Shown here: positions 54,929-63,203 of the stretch, piece after piece
Layout of the letters: each line of letters opens with the position of its first letter
Numbering within the stretch: the first letter of the stretch is position 1
Assembly (NCBI GenBank): GCA_024693505.1
Contig: JAILKU010000029.1
Location: 1-64,000 of the forward strand
From: Bacteroidaceae bacterium
GTDB lineage: Bacteria; Bacteroidota; Bacteroidia; Bacteroidales; Bacteroidaceae
Length of the DNA stretch: 64,000 bases
Reading direction: 5' to 3'
Program-made: the position numbers and the translations under genes
The notes under the pieces: generated by a model
The model's input: the letters and a program-made list of their open reading frames with translations, nothing else
What the model was told of the DNA's origin: nothing
Database searches by the model: none

Positions 54929-56530
54929 ATGAAAAGAATATTTGCTCTTAGTGCAGCGGCTTTCCTGGCCCTGGCCACGTATGCACAGGATACTTATCTG
55001 AACCAGCATCTCACCTCCACCAATGACGTCATCGGTTCTGCCCGCTATGTGGGTATGGGTGGCGCTATGGGTGCCCTTGGTGCCGATCTGAGCTCCATTA
55101 CCTTCAATCCTGCCGGAATGGGACTCTATCGCAAGAACGATATCAGCCTGACCTTCGGCGGGCAGTGGAACAAGGAGCGCATCAACGAGGTGAACCGCGG
55201 AAAGGGTACCTTCGACCAGATGGGCTTTGTCTACAGCATCAGCACCGACAACGATGTATGCCGCTTCTTCAACCTCAGCTTCAACTATCAGAAGAAGGCC
55301 AACTTCAACTACAATTTCTATGCGCCCATCAACCAAATGAACGGACTCTCGCAGATGGACATTCTCGGCGAGCTCGTTTCCGACGGGTACGACACGGATA
55401 TGAACCTGGCAGGAAAGGCTGTCGACAACGGCTATCTGACGCCGGCGCTTGTGGATCCTACCAATCCCAACTCCGATGTGAAGTACTACTATAACCAGTT
55501 CGGTGGCGACTTCAGCAACTACACCCATCACTCCCACGGCTCCCTGCAGGGCTACGACCTCAACTTCAGCACCAACATCCAGGACCGTGCCTTTATCGGC
55601 CTGGGACTGGGTACCGAGAACATGGCGTATCGCTCCTGGACAAACTACTACGAGGAGAACAGCTATCTAAACGACAAGGGAGAGAACGTGCTGGGCGACT
55701 ATAGCCTCTACAACGACTACCACATCAACGGATACGGCATCAACGTGAAGCTGGGCGGCATCGTGCGTCCCTTCGAGGAGTCATCCTTCCGTGTGGGCTT
55801 TGCCGTAGAGACCCCCACATGGTACCGCTTCAAGAGCAGCACATACTTCGACCTGAAGGATGAGGTGACCGGCGACGTGACCAACACCACCGAGAGCTAT
55901 CTGGAGTACACCTACCACAACCCCTGGAAGGTTCGCGCCAGCCTGGGCAGCACCCTCGGCCGCAGCTTTGCATGGGATGTCGACTACGAGTTTGCCAATA
56001 TGGGCGGCTCGCGGATGGGATACCCCGACTATGACGACTGGAACTACGGAGGCTACTCCACCTTCCAGGGCACCAAGGACCAGGCGATGAACGAGCTCAC
56101 CAAGAACACCCTCAAGTCGCAGCACACCGTCAAGGTCGGCATGGAGTTCCGTCCCGTCAGCGCATTTGCCATCCGAGTGGGCTACAACTACATCTCGTCG
56201 CCCTTCAAGAAGAATCCGGGCTTCGACCAGTATAGCCTCGACAGCCGTGCCATGGACTTCTCCACCAGCACCTGCTACATGACCACCGGTGCCACCAACA
56301 TCGTCGCCTTCGGTCTCGGCTATGCCTACAAGCACTTCTATGCCGACCTGGCTTACAAGGTACGCAATCTGAAGGGCAACTTCTATCCCTTCGACTGCAC
56401 CTATGCCCAGCCGTCCTCCCAATCGCAGTTCGTGATAGACAATCCCCAGCTCGCAGGTCAGCGCGTGGCACCTCACGAGGTAGATCTGACGCGCCAGGCC
56501 ATTACCTGTACGCTCGGCTTCAAGTTCTGA
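54929..56530 (+). CDS. Outer-membrane transport protein of the FadL/TodX (OmpP1) family
   Basis: A 533-residue barrel protein with signal peptide MKRIFALSAAAFLALATYAQ. The family signature region near the mature N-terminus is GMGGAMGALGADLSSITFNPAGMG, with the Asn-Pro-Ala of FadL-type plug domains. The protein ends in a terminal phenylalanine (TCTLGFKF), the usual sorting signal of outer-membrane beta barrels. The substrate is likely hydrophobic. A terminator separates it from the next barrel gene. Confidence 0.9.
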   Translation: MKRIFALSAAAFLALATYAQDTYLNQHLTSTNDVIGSARYVGMGGAMGALGADLSSITFNPAGMGLYRKNDISLTFGGQWNKERINEVNRGKGTFDQMGFVYSISTDNDVCRFFNLSFNYQKKANFNYNFYAPINQMNGLSQMDILGELVSDGYDTDMNLAGKAVDNGYLTPALVDPTNPNSDVKYYYNQFGGDFSNYTHHSHGSLQGYDLNFSTNIQDRAFIGLGLGTENMAYRSWTNYYEENSYLNDKGENVLGDYSLYNDYHINGYGINVKLGGIVRPFEESSFRVGFAVETPTWYRFKSSTYFDLKDEVTGDVTNTTESYLEYTYHNPWKVRASLGSTLGRSFAWDVDYEFANMGGSRMGYPDYDDWNYGGYSTFQGTKDQAMNELTKNTLKSQHTVKVGMEFRPVSAFAIRVGYNYISSPFKKNPGFDQYSLDSRAMDFSTSTCYMTTGATNIVAFGLGYAYKHFYADLAYKVRNLKGNFYPFDCTYAQPSSQSQFVIDNPQLAGQRVAPHEVDLTRQAITCTLGFKF

Positions 56531-56547
56531 GAAGAATAAGTTTAAGG

Positions 56548-56585
56548 GTTCAAGAGGTTCAGCAACTGAGCTTCTTGAACTTTTT
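56548..56585 (+). terminator. Terminator of the FadL-like gene
   Basis: GTTCAAGAGG (56548-56557) pairs with CTTCTTGAAC (56571-56580) and is followed by five T. Confidence 0.82.
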
Positions 56586-56607
56586 ATGACCAAATTATAT
56601 TAATCAA

Positions 56608-57225
56608 ATGATGAGAAAAACAATTTGCGCACTGGCCGCCCTGATGTTTTGTGGCCTTCTGAATGCCAAGGAGCACAAACTCCTGTCGAAGAACATCGAG
56701 TATGAGAGCCGCAACGAAATCAGCATCAGCTACGGCGCCCTGTCAACCTCGCACTATATGAACGGGATAAGCGAGATGGTAACCTACCCGTTCCTGACCG
56801 ACTACAGCTACGGCTCCGACAGCTACTTCGGGCCCCTCTCGCTGGAGTACATCTGCCGCGTGAACCGTTGGCTCGGCGTGGGCGGAATAGCCGTATTCAC
56901 CCACAACAAGCAGCCCATGCTCTCCAAGAACCAGAAGGTAGGAACGGCCTACGACAACTACTTCACCGTGCTGCCTGCCATAAAGTGCGACTGGCTCCGC
57001 AGACGTTTCTTTGGCATGTACTCCAAGCTCGGACTGGGTGTTACTATGCGTGCCGAGCGTCATAAGGCAGACGGCCTGAAGAGCCAGAGCGACTTCGACA
57101 CCTTCTTCAACTTCCAGGCCACCCTCATCGGAATGGAGGCAGGCGTAAGTCATTTGCGCGGCTTCGTCGAGTTGGGAATGGGCGAGCAGGGAACAGCCCT
57201 CATCGGCATGCGCTATAAGTTCTGA
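56608..57225 (+). CDS. Outer-membrane beta-barrel protein, small
   Basis: A 205-residue protein with a signal peptide (MMRKTICALAALMFCGLLNA) and alternating amphipathic strands, for example EISISYGALSTS and WLGVGGIAVFTHN. It ends GTALIGMRYKF, the terminal aromatic residue of barrel proteins. The size suggests an eight-stranded barrel. It follows the FadL-like gene on the same strand but across a terminator. Confidence 0.8.
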   Translation: MMRKTICALAALMFCGLLNAKEHKLLSKNIEYESRNEISISYGALSTSHYMNGISEMVTYPFLTDYSYGSDSYFGPLSLEYICRVNRWLGVGGIAVFTHNKQPMLSKNQKVGTAYDNYFTVLPAIKCDWLRRRFFGMYSKLGLGVTMRAERHKADGLKSQSDFDTFFNFQATLIGMEAGVSHLRGFVELGMGEQGTALIGMRYKF

Positions 57226-57271
57226 GAAGGAAAAGCCCCATGGCACCGTTTTCGGCCTGAAGGGCCAACAG

Positions 57272-57462
57272 CTCCCAGCCCAGGGCATCGCCCTGGGTAT
57301 ATTGATAGTACATATTCAGAGCGCCCTGCAGGGGGCAAAAGCACAATGAATCGGGTAGGGCTTATGCCCTTACAGGGCGGAAATTAACGGTTGTGCTACT
57401 ACCCAGGGCGATGCCCTGGGCTATGTGCTGATGCCCCTCCAGGGCGTTTTGCCCCTTGGCTT
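57272..57462. repeat. REP-like inverted palindromic element
   Basis: CCCAGGGCATCGCCCTGGGT near 57278-57297 recurs in opposite orientation near 57402-57420 (CCCAGGGCGATGCCCTGGG). Both are followed on their inner or outer sides by related GCCCT-AGGGC palindromes (57321-57335, 57366-57377, 57433-57446). The layout (two palindromic units in head-to-head order) is that of a REP/BIME element, which is usually mobilised by a Y1-type (RAYT) transposase. None is in this window. With the terminator at 57550, this explains the 374 bp gap between the barrel gene and the lipoprotein gene. Confidence 0.75.
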
Positions 57463-57549
57463 TTCTTCGGGCTTTCTTCTGGCCGTTTATACTCAACGGT
57501 TTCATTACCCCCTCTCTCATTAACACATTATATTATCAAAACATATAAA

Positions 57550-57577
57550 AAGCCCCGCCATTGCTGACGGGGCTTCT
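57550..57577 (-). terminator. Terminator of the lipoprotein gene
   Basis: AAGCCCCG (57550-57557) pairs with CGGGGCTT (57568-57575). On the minus strand it is followed by a T-rich run. Confidence 0.85.
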
Positions 57578-57599
57578 TCGTATTGTTTCCGCACTGACC

Positions 57600-58664
57600 T
57601 TACCAGGTGATGCCGCTCTGGCTTCCGCTGGGGTTAGCACTGTTGTCCTCCACGCTGATGACGCCGAACTCGCTCACGTTGAAGATCAGCTCAACGTACT
57701 GCATGTCGGCATTGCTCTGCAGGTGCTCCTTGGAGATGAACGACGACATGCTCCAGGCAGAACCGAAGTCCACAACCTTCCTGTCGAGCTCCTCGCCGTC
57801 GGCATCCTTCGTTATCATGGCGTATGTGCCGCGGTTCGTCAGGCTGGGCGCCTTCGTGTCGTCGTAGCCGTTCTTCACCGTGTAGTGCAGGAAGAGCGCC
57901 TCGGTGCGCGGGAAGCTCATGCCCGTCATATCGATCGAGTAGCTGCGCTGCGTCACGTCGCCGTTGAAGTTCATGGGCTGCGGGTTGCGCTTGTCATTGC
58001 CGCTCCACCAGGTGTACTTGCCGTCGAAGAAGTTGCCGTTCTCCTCGGGGTTCTCGAAGCTGAACTCAACCTGAATGTTGGCGCACTTCTTCGCCCACTG
58101 AATGCCGCTCTTGCTCTTGCTCTCGTCGGTAGAGAGGTCTTCTACGGTAATCTTGCCGTTGGCGGTAATGGTGAAGTTCAGTTCCACGTATGCCGTCTTG
58201 GCAGCCATGACCAGCGTGTTGGCAGTGGCGCCGCCCGTCTGGTTCATGCCGAAGGACTTAACCACCTCGTCCATCTTCTCGCCGAGCGAGTTGTAGGTAA
58301 TCACCGTGTAGCTGCCCTGGTTGTTCAGGCTGAACTGACCCTCGGGCGTTACGCCGTTCTTCACTGCGTAGTGCAGGTAGAAAGACTCCTTCGTGGGGAA
58401 GTTGATGTTCTGGCTCAGGGCATACGACTTCGAGATCGTAGCCGTCGTGGCCTTCATGGGGCCGTTCAGCGTACCGTTGCTCGACCATGCATACCTTGCG
58501 TCGAAGTAGTTGGCGTTCTCGGCAGGGTTGGCGAAGTTGAACTTAACCTCGATACGCGAGCATTTCTTGTCGGGCTTGTCGTCGTCGTCGGAGCACGATG
58601 TGGCAACAGCCGTTGCGCCGCAGGTCAGGATGGCGGCGAGCATCCAGTTAAAAATCCTTTTCAT
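57600..58664 (-). CDS. Surface lipoprotein with two tandem copies of one domain
   Basis: A 354-residue lipoprotein. The signal ends in a lipobox (TAVATSC, cysteine near 24), followed by SDDDDKPDKK, an acidic lipoprotein export signal that in Bacteroidetes directs surface exposure. The mature part is an internal duplication. Copy one (about 35-190) opens RIEVKFNFANPAENANYFDA and copy two (about 193-354) opens NIQVEFSFENPEENGNFFDG. Both end with an SKSGIQW or SQSGITW motif, so each is about 160 residues. No known family is recognised. A terminator follows the gene. Confidence 0.85.
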   Translation of the reverse strand: MKRIFNWMLAAILTCGATAVATSCSDDDDKPDKKCSRIEVKFNFANPAENANYFDARYAWSSNGTLNGPMKATTATISKSYALSQNINFPTKESFYLHYAVKNGVTPEGQFSLNNQGSYTVITYNSLGEKMDEVVKSFGMNQTGGATANTLVMAAKTAYVELNFTITANGKITVEDLSTDESKSKSGIQWAKKCANIQVEFSFENPEENGNFFDGKYTWWSGNDKRNPQPMNFNGDVTQRSYSIDMTGMSFPRTEALFLHYTVKNGYDDTKAPSLTNRGTYAMITKDADGEELDRKVVDFGSAWSMSSFISKEHLQSNADMQYVELIFNVSEFGVISVEDNSANPSGSQSGITW

Positions 58665-58700
58665 GACTATTTTGTTTATGAAATATTAGTTATGACGGTG

Positions 58701-58708
58701 CAAAGATA
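58701..58708 (-). promoter_or_regulatory. Candidate -7 element of the lipoprotein gene
   Basis: Minus strand TATCTTTG, 36 bp upstream of the ATG. The -33 element is not clear. Confidence 0.45.
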
Positions 58709-58806
58709 AGAAATCTCAGTCAAATATCATTATGTTTGCCCCATAATTTTGCAGAAATCGCGCTATTTGCTTGCCGTAGCAGCTTCTTTCTTATGGCGCT
58801 CCATTG

Positions 58807-58937
58807 TCAAGAATCTGAATGGGAATATTTTTGCAGCAGTTCCTCAATAACGGGCTTCAACTTCGGCAGGTCTTCATTACTATCGAATCGAGAATCTCTT
58901 CCAGCCTATCTTGTATTCCCAAGGTGTCGCTATACAT
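58807..58937 (-). pseudogene. hepT: HepT (HEPN/DUF86) toxin remnant
   Basis: An ATG overlapping the mntA stop (ATGTATAG) opens a HepT-like start, MYSDTLGIQDRLEEILDSIV, then runs off-frame into a stop at about 58857. In another frame the DNA continues EDLPKLKPVIEELLQKY to a stop at 58807-58809, which resembles the C-terminal helix of HepT-type proteins. Full HepT is about 110-120 residues, so roughly 200 bp of the middle, including the catalytic R-x4-6-H motif, is missing. The remnant explains the space after mntA. The identification rests on short matches and on gene order. Confidence 0.6.
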
Positions 58938-59223
58938 AGATTACATCGTTAAGAATATTTGCCTTGAACAGTGGGCGGAGGCTGTTACGAAACCTCACCA
59001 AGTCAACATTGCAGTTAAACAGTTCCATGAGTTTATTCCTTAGCTCGTACATCAGCGAGAGTGTAGGTTTCTCAACCTCTACCACAATATCAAGATCACT
59101 TGCCTCGGTGTTACTCTGCCTTGCAACAGACCCGAAGATGCCGAGTTTCGTGATACCGAACTGCTTACCGGAAGTATTCTTAAAAGCAGTTAGTTTGTTG
59201 ATACAATCTTGAAGTACTAACAT
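58930..59223 (-). CDS. mntA: MntA-type minimal nucleotidyltransferase (antitoxin-like)
   Basis: A 97-residue protein of the minimal nucleotidyltransferase family. The signature GS-x10-DxD is intact in GSVARQSNTEASDLDIVVE, and the third acidic residue is in FNCNVDLVRF. In MntA-HepT systems the nucleotidyltransferase adenylylates the HepT ribonuclease to neutralise it. Here the neighbouring hepT is a remnant, so MntA may be an orphan antitoxin. Its stop overlaps the hepT start, as in intact systems. It has a well-formed promoter. Confidence 0.9.
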   Translation of the reverse strand: MLVLQDCINKLTAFKNTSGKQFGITKLGIFGSVARQSNTEASDLDIVVEVEKPTLSLMYELRNKLMELFNCNVDLVRFRNSLRPLFKANILNDVIYV

Positions 59224-59240
59224 AAATATAACATTTGGGG

Positions 59241-59272
59241 CAAAATTACGAACTTTATTTTATTCCTCCAAA
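59241..59272 (-). promoter_or_regulatory. Bacteroidetes promoter of mntA
   Basis: Minus strand: TTTG (59272-59269), 20-bp spacer, TAATTTTG (59248-59241). The leader would be about 11 bases. Confidence 0.75.
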
Positions 59273-59418
59273 TAATCCATCCAAAAACTTGTCAAAGAGC
59301 GCCGTTCTTACTGCTTACCTTTTCCACCGGGGCGTATCGCAGATGCCGTAAAAGCATCCCGACAACAGCCATATTCCGAAAAATGAAATGGGGGCAATGA
59401 TATAGCATCCTAAAGAAA

Positions 59419-59453
59419 AGAGCACCCCCATGCTGCCAGGGCATGAGAGTGCT
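59419..59453 (-). terminator. Terminator of the VirE_N/DUF3987-type gene
   Basis: AGCAC-CATGC (59421-59433) pairs with GCATG-GTGCT (59441-59452). On the minus strand it is followed by TTTTCTTT. Confidence 0.75.
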
Positions 59454-59488
59454 TCTTGTCTGCTTTCTGTATTTCCTACTTTCCGCAT

Positions 59489-62023
59489 TTAAATGGTCGG
59501 AAGTTCCGAAACGAGCTTCTTGTAGTGTCCGCGCATGGTGCGTGCGATGGCTTTGTCTTCTTCCAGACGCTGCAACGTCTTCTGCCCGGACCGATTATTA
59601 GCATAGCGGAAAATCTGTGAAAATTCTTCAGTCGTGAATTCCATCTTTAGCTGGCGGAAACACTCCTGGAACTTGCTCGTACGCCTGCGACGGCTGGCTG
59701 CCTCGTTCAGCTGGTTGTCGTAATACTTGCGGTGCAGTTCGTAGTACCAGTAGTGCTGCGTCCGATATTGAATGTCAAGCACCAAATCCACCAATGAGCG
59801 GTCCACGTCGTCGGGAGTGTATGTCCCCGTCTGCTCGCGCTCTTCCCAATGTCGCATGTCGATGTATGGGGCGCTGATGTTCAGTCCATAATACGGCACA
59901 CGCTTGATGAGCAGCCAGTCTGCCTGGTCTTCGTTGAACTCGGCAATGGCACGCCGTTCGTCGCACCACTTATGAACGTGCTCCACCAGTGGCCAGAGGG
60001 GCAGTTCTCCGCGTCGCTGATCCAGCTTGTAGCTCCAATCACGCAGCGTCTTGTTCAGGGCAATGATCTTCTCGGGATCGCTCTCCAGGGGCATCATGTC
60101 GAAGTCGGGCTTGCCCATGGGAATGGTTGCCATACGGGTGTCAAGACCCGAGTTGACGTTGTTATCGTTCACCAGTCTCTTCAACGTGGGCGGGGTGCAG
60201 GTCTCGATTTGGTTCCAATATACCCTGAAGCGTCCTGATACCGACTGCTTGTTGCTGTAGTGCTGTGAGTCGAACTCGTTGTGGAAGGATTTTAAGACCA
60301 TGATGTCGCGGTTCTGCCATCCACCGGACTTCGACATGTTGATGGAGTTATCCTTCTCCGAATCCACGGTAATGAGGTGGTTGTTCATTTCCTCGCCGTC
60401 GACAACAGTCTTGCAGTTTATCATGCTGCGGATGAACTCCGTATTCGAAGCTCTTGGGCCGAACATGCGGTTGTAGATTTTCTGACGAAGGTCTTTCCGT
60501 TTGTTGGCCTCAGTGGCATCGACCTTTTCCTTCCATTCGTTTGTGGCTTCGTCTGCCAGCTTGTCGGAATCGATGATGGGTGCCAGCAGCAGTTCCTGCA
60601 GTCGGCTCAGTGTGCCCTTGCCGCTTGTGGGGTCTCCAACGCCCAGGATGATGTAGTTCAGGCGTTTTCTGACAGACACGTCGTCATAGAACCGATAGTA
60701 TGTCAGCGTCATACACGTACCCATCATGGCTGCGGAAGCAAAAAGCAGGAAGGGCCACAGACGGCGCGGATGGGGTTCGCAGACCTCGCGCAGACAGGGG
60801 AATACGCCGAAGAAGCCTTCTATCGTATCGCACCAACGGTCGAAGGGGAGCTCGCAAATGGGGTCGGTGCCCTTGGGCACTTCTGGCTTTGCTATCAGTT
60901 CAATGCCCTCCCTTTTCAGCAGGTCGGCAAGCTCCTTGGGTGTGTGCTTAATCAGTTTCTTCTTGGCGGCGGATTCTATCAGCTCCTCTACCTCATTGGG
61001 CAGTGGCTGCCAGTTCTTGACATAGTCCAGCTGATAGGCCATGGCAATGGCTTTCTTCGGGTCGTTCTCGGCTATCCAGCAGAGCCAGTGTGAAGTCTGC
61101 TGGCAGAACGTGGGGTGCTTCTGACCCTCGCCAAGGCTCTGGCCATAGTACTGGTTCAGGGCTTTGATAATGGCTCGCTCGCGATCGGTGAGCTCGACTG
61201 CTTCGGTGGGCGTTGCGTCCTGAGCTGCCGGTTCCGTTGCCTTGTCAGCCTTGTCGGCAACAGGTGTGGTCTTAGCCTTTCGCTTGTCCTTGCTGCGCTC
61301 TGCCTCAAAGTCTATCCACTTCTGCTCCGTGGGCGACGAATCGCCCTTGGGAGTAGCGCGGTAACGGTCGCCGTACTGCATGTCGTAGGTTGTGCGCTCT
61401 TCATCGGTGCCGTTGGCTGTTTCGGGGAAGAGGCCTTCCCGGTCCAGATAGAGCACGTCGTCGGGGCCTGTTATCCACGACAGGCGGTTCGAGTCCTTGC
61501 AGGCGTCGTCCACATAGTCGAGGATGCCGAGCAGGGATGCCATCTCGTACTGCTGGCATATCAGGTTGCCCCATCCGGCACGGGTCTTGAAGACAATCTT
61601 CATGCCCTCTCCGCGTGCCGAGATATAGACCAGCAGGATGCCCTCTTCCTTCAGGTTGAACTTGGCCTTTATCTGCTCAAACAGTTCGCGCGGATTCTTG
61701 ATGTGGTCGGCATCGATGACGACAAGTCCGTTCAGGTAGGCATAGCGCATCTCGCGCCAGTGCCCGCGCTTTCCCTTGTTGTACTTCTTGGTGCCGACGC
61801 TAACGTCGAAATGCGAAACCTGGAAGCATGCGCCGGGCAGGGTGCGTTTCAGCTCGTCTGCCTTCGCCTTGTAGGCCTTGTCACCTGTCTCAAGATAGGT
61901 CTTGTACACGCGTCTTATTTCCGTAACTATAGGCCTTGCCTTCTTCATGGCCTGTTGCCACTCGTCCCAGCCCATCTGCATCATCTGGAGCCAGATGTTG
62001 ACTTGATAAGTTACTTTAAACAT
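59489..62023 (-). CDS. VirE_N/BT4734-type and DUF3987-like replication protein of a mobile element
   Basis: An 844-residue protein. The N-terminal part (about 50-200) resembles the VirE_N/BT4734 domain (GLVVIDADHIKNPRELFEQI, GLKI-like GEGMKIVFKTRAGW), which has a primase-like fold. A charged linker (about 230-280) leads to a P-loop ATPase with Walker A LGVGDPTSGKGTLSR (about 466) and acidic residues in VDGEEMNNHLITVDSEKD, like DUF3987 helicases. The ATG at 62023 is chosen because a strong ribosome site (GGAGG, 62031-62035) lies 7 bases upstream; another ATG at 62038 adds five residues. It overlaps the preceding gene by 8 bp. Such proteins occur in Bacteroidetes integrated elements. Confidence 0.85.
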   Translation of the reverse strand: MFKVTYQVNIWLQMMQMGWDEWQQAMKKARPIVTEIRRVYKTYLETGDKAYKAKADELKRTLPGACFQVSHFDVSVGTKKYNKGKRGHWREMRYAYLNGLVVIDADHIKNPRELFEQIKAKFNLKEEGILLVYISARGEGMKIVFKTRAGWGNLICQQYEMASLLGILDYVDDACKDSNRLSWITGPDDVLYLDREGLFPETANGTDEERTTYDMQYGDRYRATPKGDSSPTEQKWIDFEAERSKDKRKAKTTPVADKADKATEPAAQDATPTEAVELTDRERAIIKALNQYYGQSLGEGQKHPTFCQQTSHWLCWIAENDPKKAIAMAYQLDYVKNWQPLPNEVEELIESAAKKKLIKHTPKELADLLKREGIELIAKPEVPKGTDPICELPFDRWCDTIEGFFGVFPCLREVCEPHPRRLWPFLLFASAAMMGTCMTLTYYRFYDDVSVRKRLNYIILGVGDPTSGKGTLSRLQELLLAPIIDSDKLADEATNEWKEKVDATEANKRKDLRQKIYNRMFGPRASNTEFIRSMINCKTVVDGEEMNNHLITVDSEKDNSINMSKSGGWQNRDIMVLKSFHNEFDSQHYSNKQSVSGRFRVYWNQIETCTPPTLKRLVNDNNVNSGLDTRMATIPMGKPDFDMMPLESDPEKIIALNKTLRDWSYKLDQRRGELPLWPLVEHVHKWCDERRAIAEFNEDQADWLLIKRVPYYGLNISAPYIDMRHWEEREQTGTYTPDDVDRSLVDLVLDIQYRTQHYWYYELHRKYYDNQLNEAASRRRRTSKFQECFRQLKMEFTTEEFSQIFRYANNRSGQKTLQRLEEDKAIARTMRGHYKKLVSELPTI

Positions 62024-62519
62024 AGTTAAGTCCTCCATTTTTAATATTGTTAATTACTTTGTTGAATCTCTCGCTTGCGGGCAACCGGCGCACCACAAGC
62101 TGAACCTGACGCAGCACTTCGGCTTGCCAGTCGCGGCTATGACGCGAAAGGTCGATGGTGCCCCTGAAGGTCATCTCGTTCTTCGCATCGTCGAGCCAGC
62201 ACTCCAGTCCCTGTTCCTTCACCACGCGCAGGTTGTCGGGCATCGCAACGGGCTTCTTGGGTTTCAGGTCCTTGGTCAGGGCGTTAAACTGACTTACGAA
62301 GTCGGCATACTGGTCGGCAGAGCTCTCCTTGCTTTTCAGACTGATCATCTTCGAAGGGTCAGAGCCTGTTGTCACCCAACGCTTGCCACCGCCAGCGCAT
62401 TTCTTTACGTCGGTTTGTGTACTGGGTGCTTCGTTGAATGGCACGAATCCAAATGTGTTGTCGGCAGGGTCGTAAGTGCCCGTGCCTCGAACCTTGATTT
62501 TCTTTTCTTTGGTTTCCAT
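62016..62519 (-). CDS. Unknown protein preceding the replication protein
   Basis: A 167-residue soluble, charged protein beginning METKEKKIKVRGTGTYDPAD. No family is recognised. The last third (RDWQAEVLRQVQLVVRRLPA) is helical, and the middle contains a basic KPKKPVAMPDN segment. Its stop overlaps the start of the replication protein (TATGTTTAA), so the two are translationally coupled, and a shared role in element replication is inferred from that alone. A terminator lies upstream at 62557-62588. Confidence 0.75.
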   Translation of the reverse strand: METKEKKIKVRGTGTYDPADNTFGFVPFNEAPSTQTDVKKCAGGGKRWVTTGSDPSKMISLKSKESSADQYADFVSQFNALTKDLKPKKPVAMPDNLRVVKEQGLECWLDDAKNEMTFRGTIDLSRHSRDWQAEVLRQVQLVVRRLPASERFNKVINNIKNGGLNYV

Positions 62520-62556
62520 AAATATTTAATTATAATAATACATTAATTAATAAAGC

Positions 62557-62588
62557 GGAGCCAGCCTTGGCGCCTTATGGCCAGCTCC
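62557..62588 (-). terminator. Terminator of the 122-residue gene
   Basis: GGAGC (62557-62561) with the inner GCC pairs with GGC and GCTCC (62584-62588). On the minus strand the hairpin is followed by TTTATTAATTAA. Confidence 0.65.
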
Positions 62589-62599
62589 ACATTCTTATT

Positions 62600-62968
62600 C
62601 TACTGTTTGTTTCCGATCTCTATGCCCTTTGTGTGAGCACAGTCAAGAATCCGCCAGTAGAAATCCCACAGCATCGCGTCAACATGTCTGATTCCAGTCA
62701 GACTGAGACTAAGTCCCGACCAACAATCAATCAGGTTGTCAACGATTTCAAGAGCCACCTCATCAGTGAAGCCCTTCAGAGAGTATACCATGTCTTTGCG
62801 CAGCCCCTTGTAGAGCCAGTCGGGCATGGTGTCGTTCAACAAACGCAGTGAGAAACCATCTGATTTAACACTGTGTTTCAAGTCATGATAGAAGACTTTC
62901 ATCTTCTTGTCTTTGCGAATCTTGCCGCTCATGGCTGGCAGAAACGCGGGTTGTGAAATATAGTCCAT
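62600..62968 (-). CDS. Small unknown protein of the accessory module
   Basis: A 122-residue protein starting MDYISQPAFLPAMSGKIRKD. A longer frame reaches 63100, but it runs through the hairpin at 63066-63098 and has a poor composition, so the ATG at 62968 is preferred. The C-terminal half is hydrophobic and aromatic (DAMLWDFYWRILDCAHTKGI). I do not recognise the family; similar small genes accompany VirE_N-type genes in Bacteroidetes mobile DNA. Confidence 0.7.
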   Translation of the reverse strand: MDYISQPAFLPAMSGKIRKDKKMKVFYHDLKHSVKSDGFSLRLLNDTMPDWLYKGLRKDMVYSLKGFTDEVALEIVDNLIDCWSGLSLSLTGIRHVDAMLWDFYWRILDCAHTKGIEIGNKQ

Positions 62969-63065
62969 AGTTTTTGTATTATAGATTATATAATAATGTA
63001 TCCACGCGTTGCATGCGTTGCGTGGGAAGGTCTGCCTCCTTTCCGTACAGGCACAAATACAAAAT

Positions 63066-63098
63066 GCACCCGAGGAAGCCTTTAAACTTCTCGGGTGC
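63066..63098 (-). terminator. Terminator-like hairpin after the coiled-coil gene
   Basis: GCACCCGAG (63066-63074) pairs perfectly with CTCGGGTGC (63090-63098). On the minus strand ATTTTGTATTTG follows, consistent with termination of the gene ending at 63204. A minus-strand TACTTTTG (63105-63098) overlaps it and could be a -7 element for the 122-residue gene. Confidence 0.7.
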
Positions 63099-63203
63099 AA
63101 AAGTATAACAGTTTTGTATTTCTGCCTTGAAGTTATCTCAAATTGATTATCTCCAAGGGTTTGGATTTACTCATGAGAGTTTTTCCTAAGAAAATTCCAA
63201 AGC

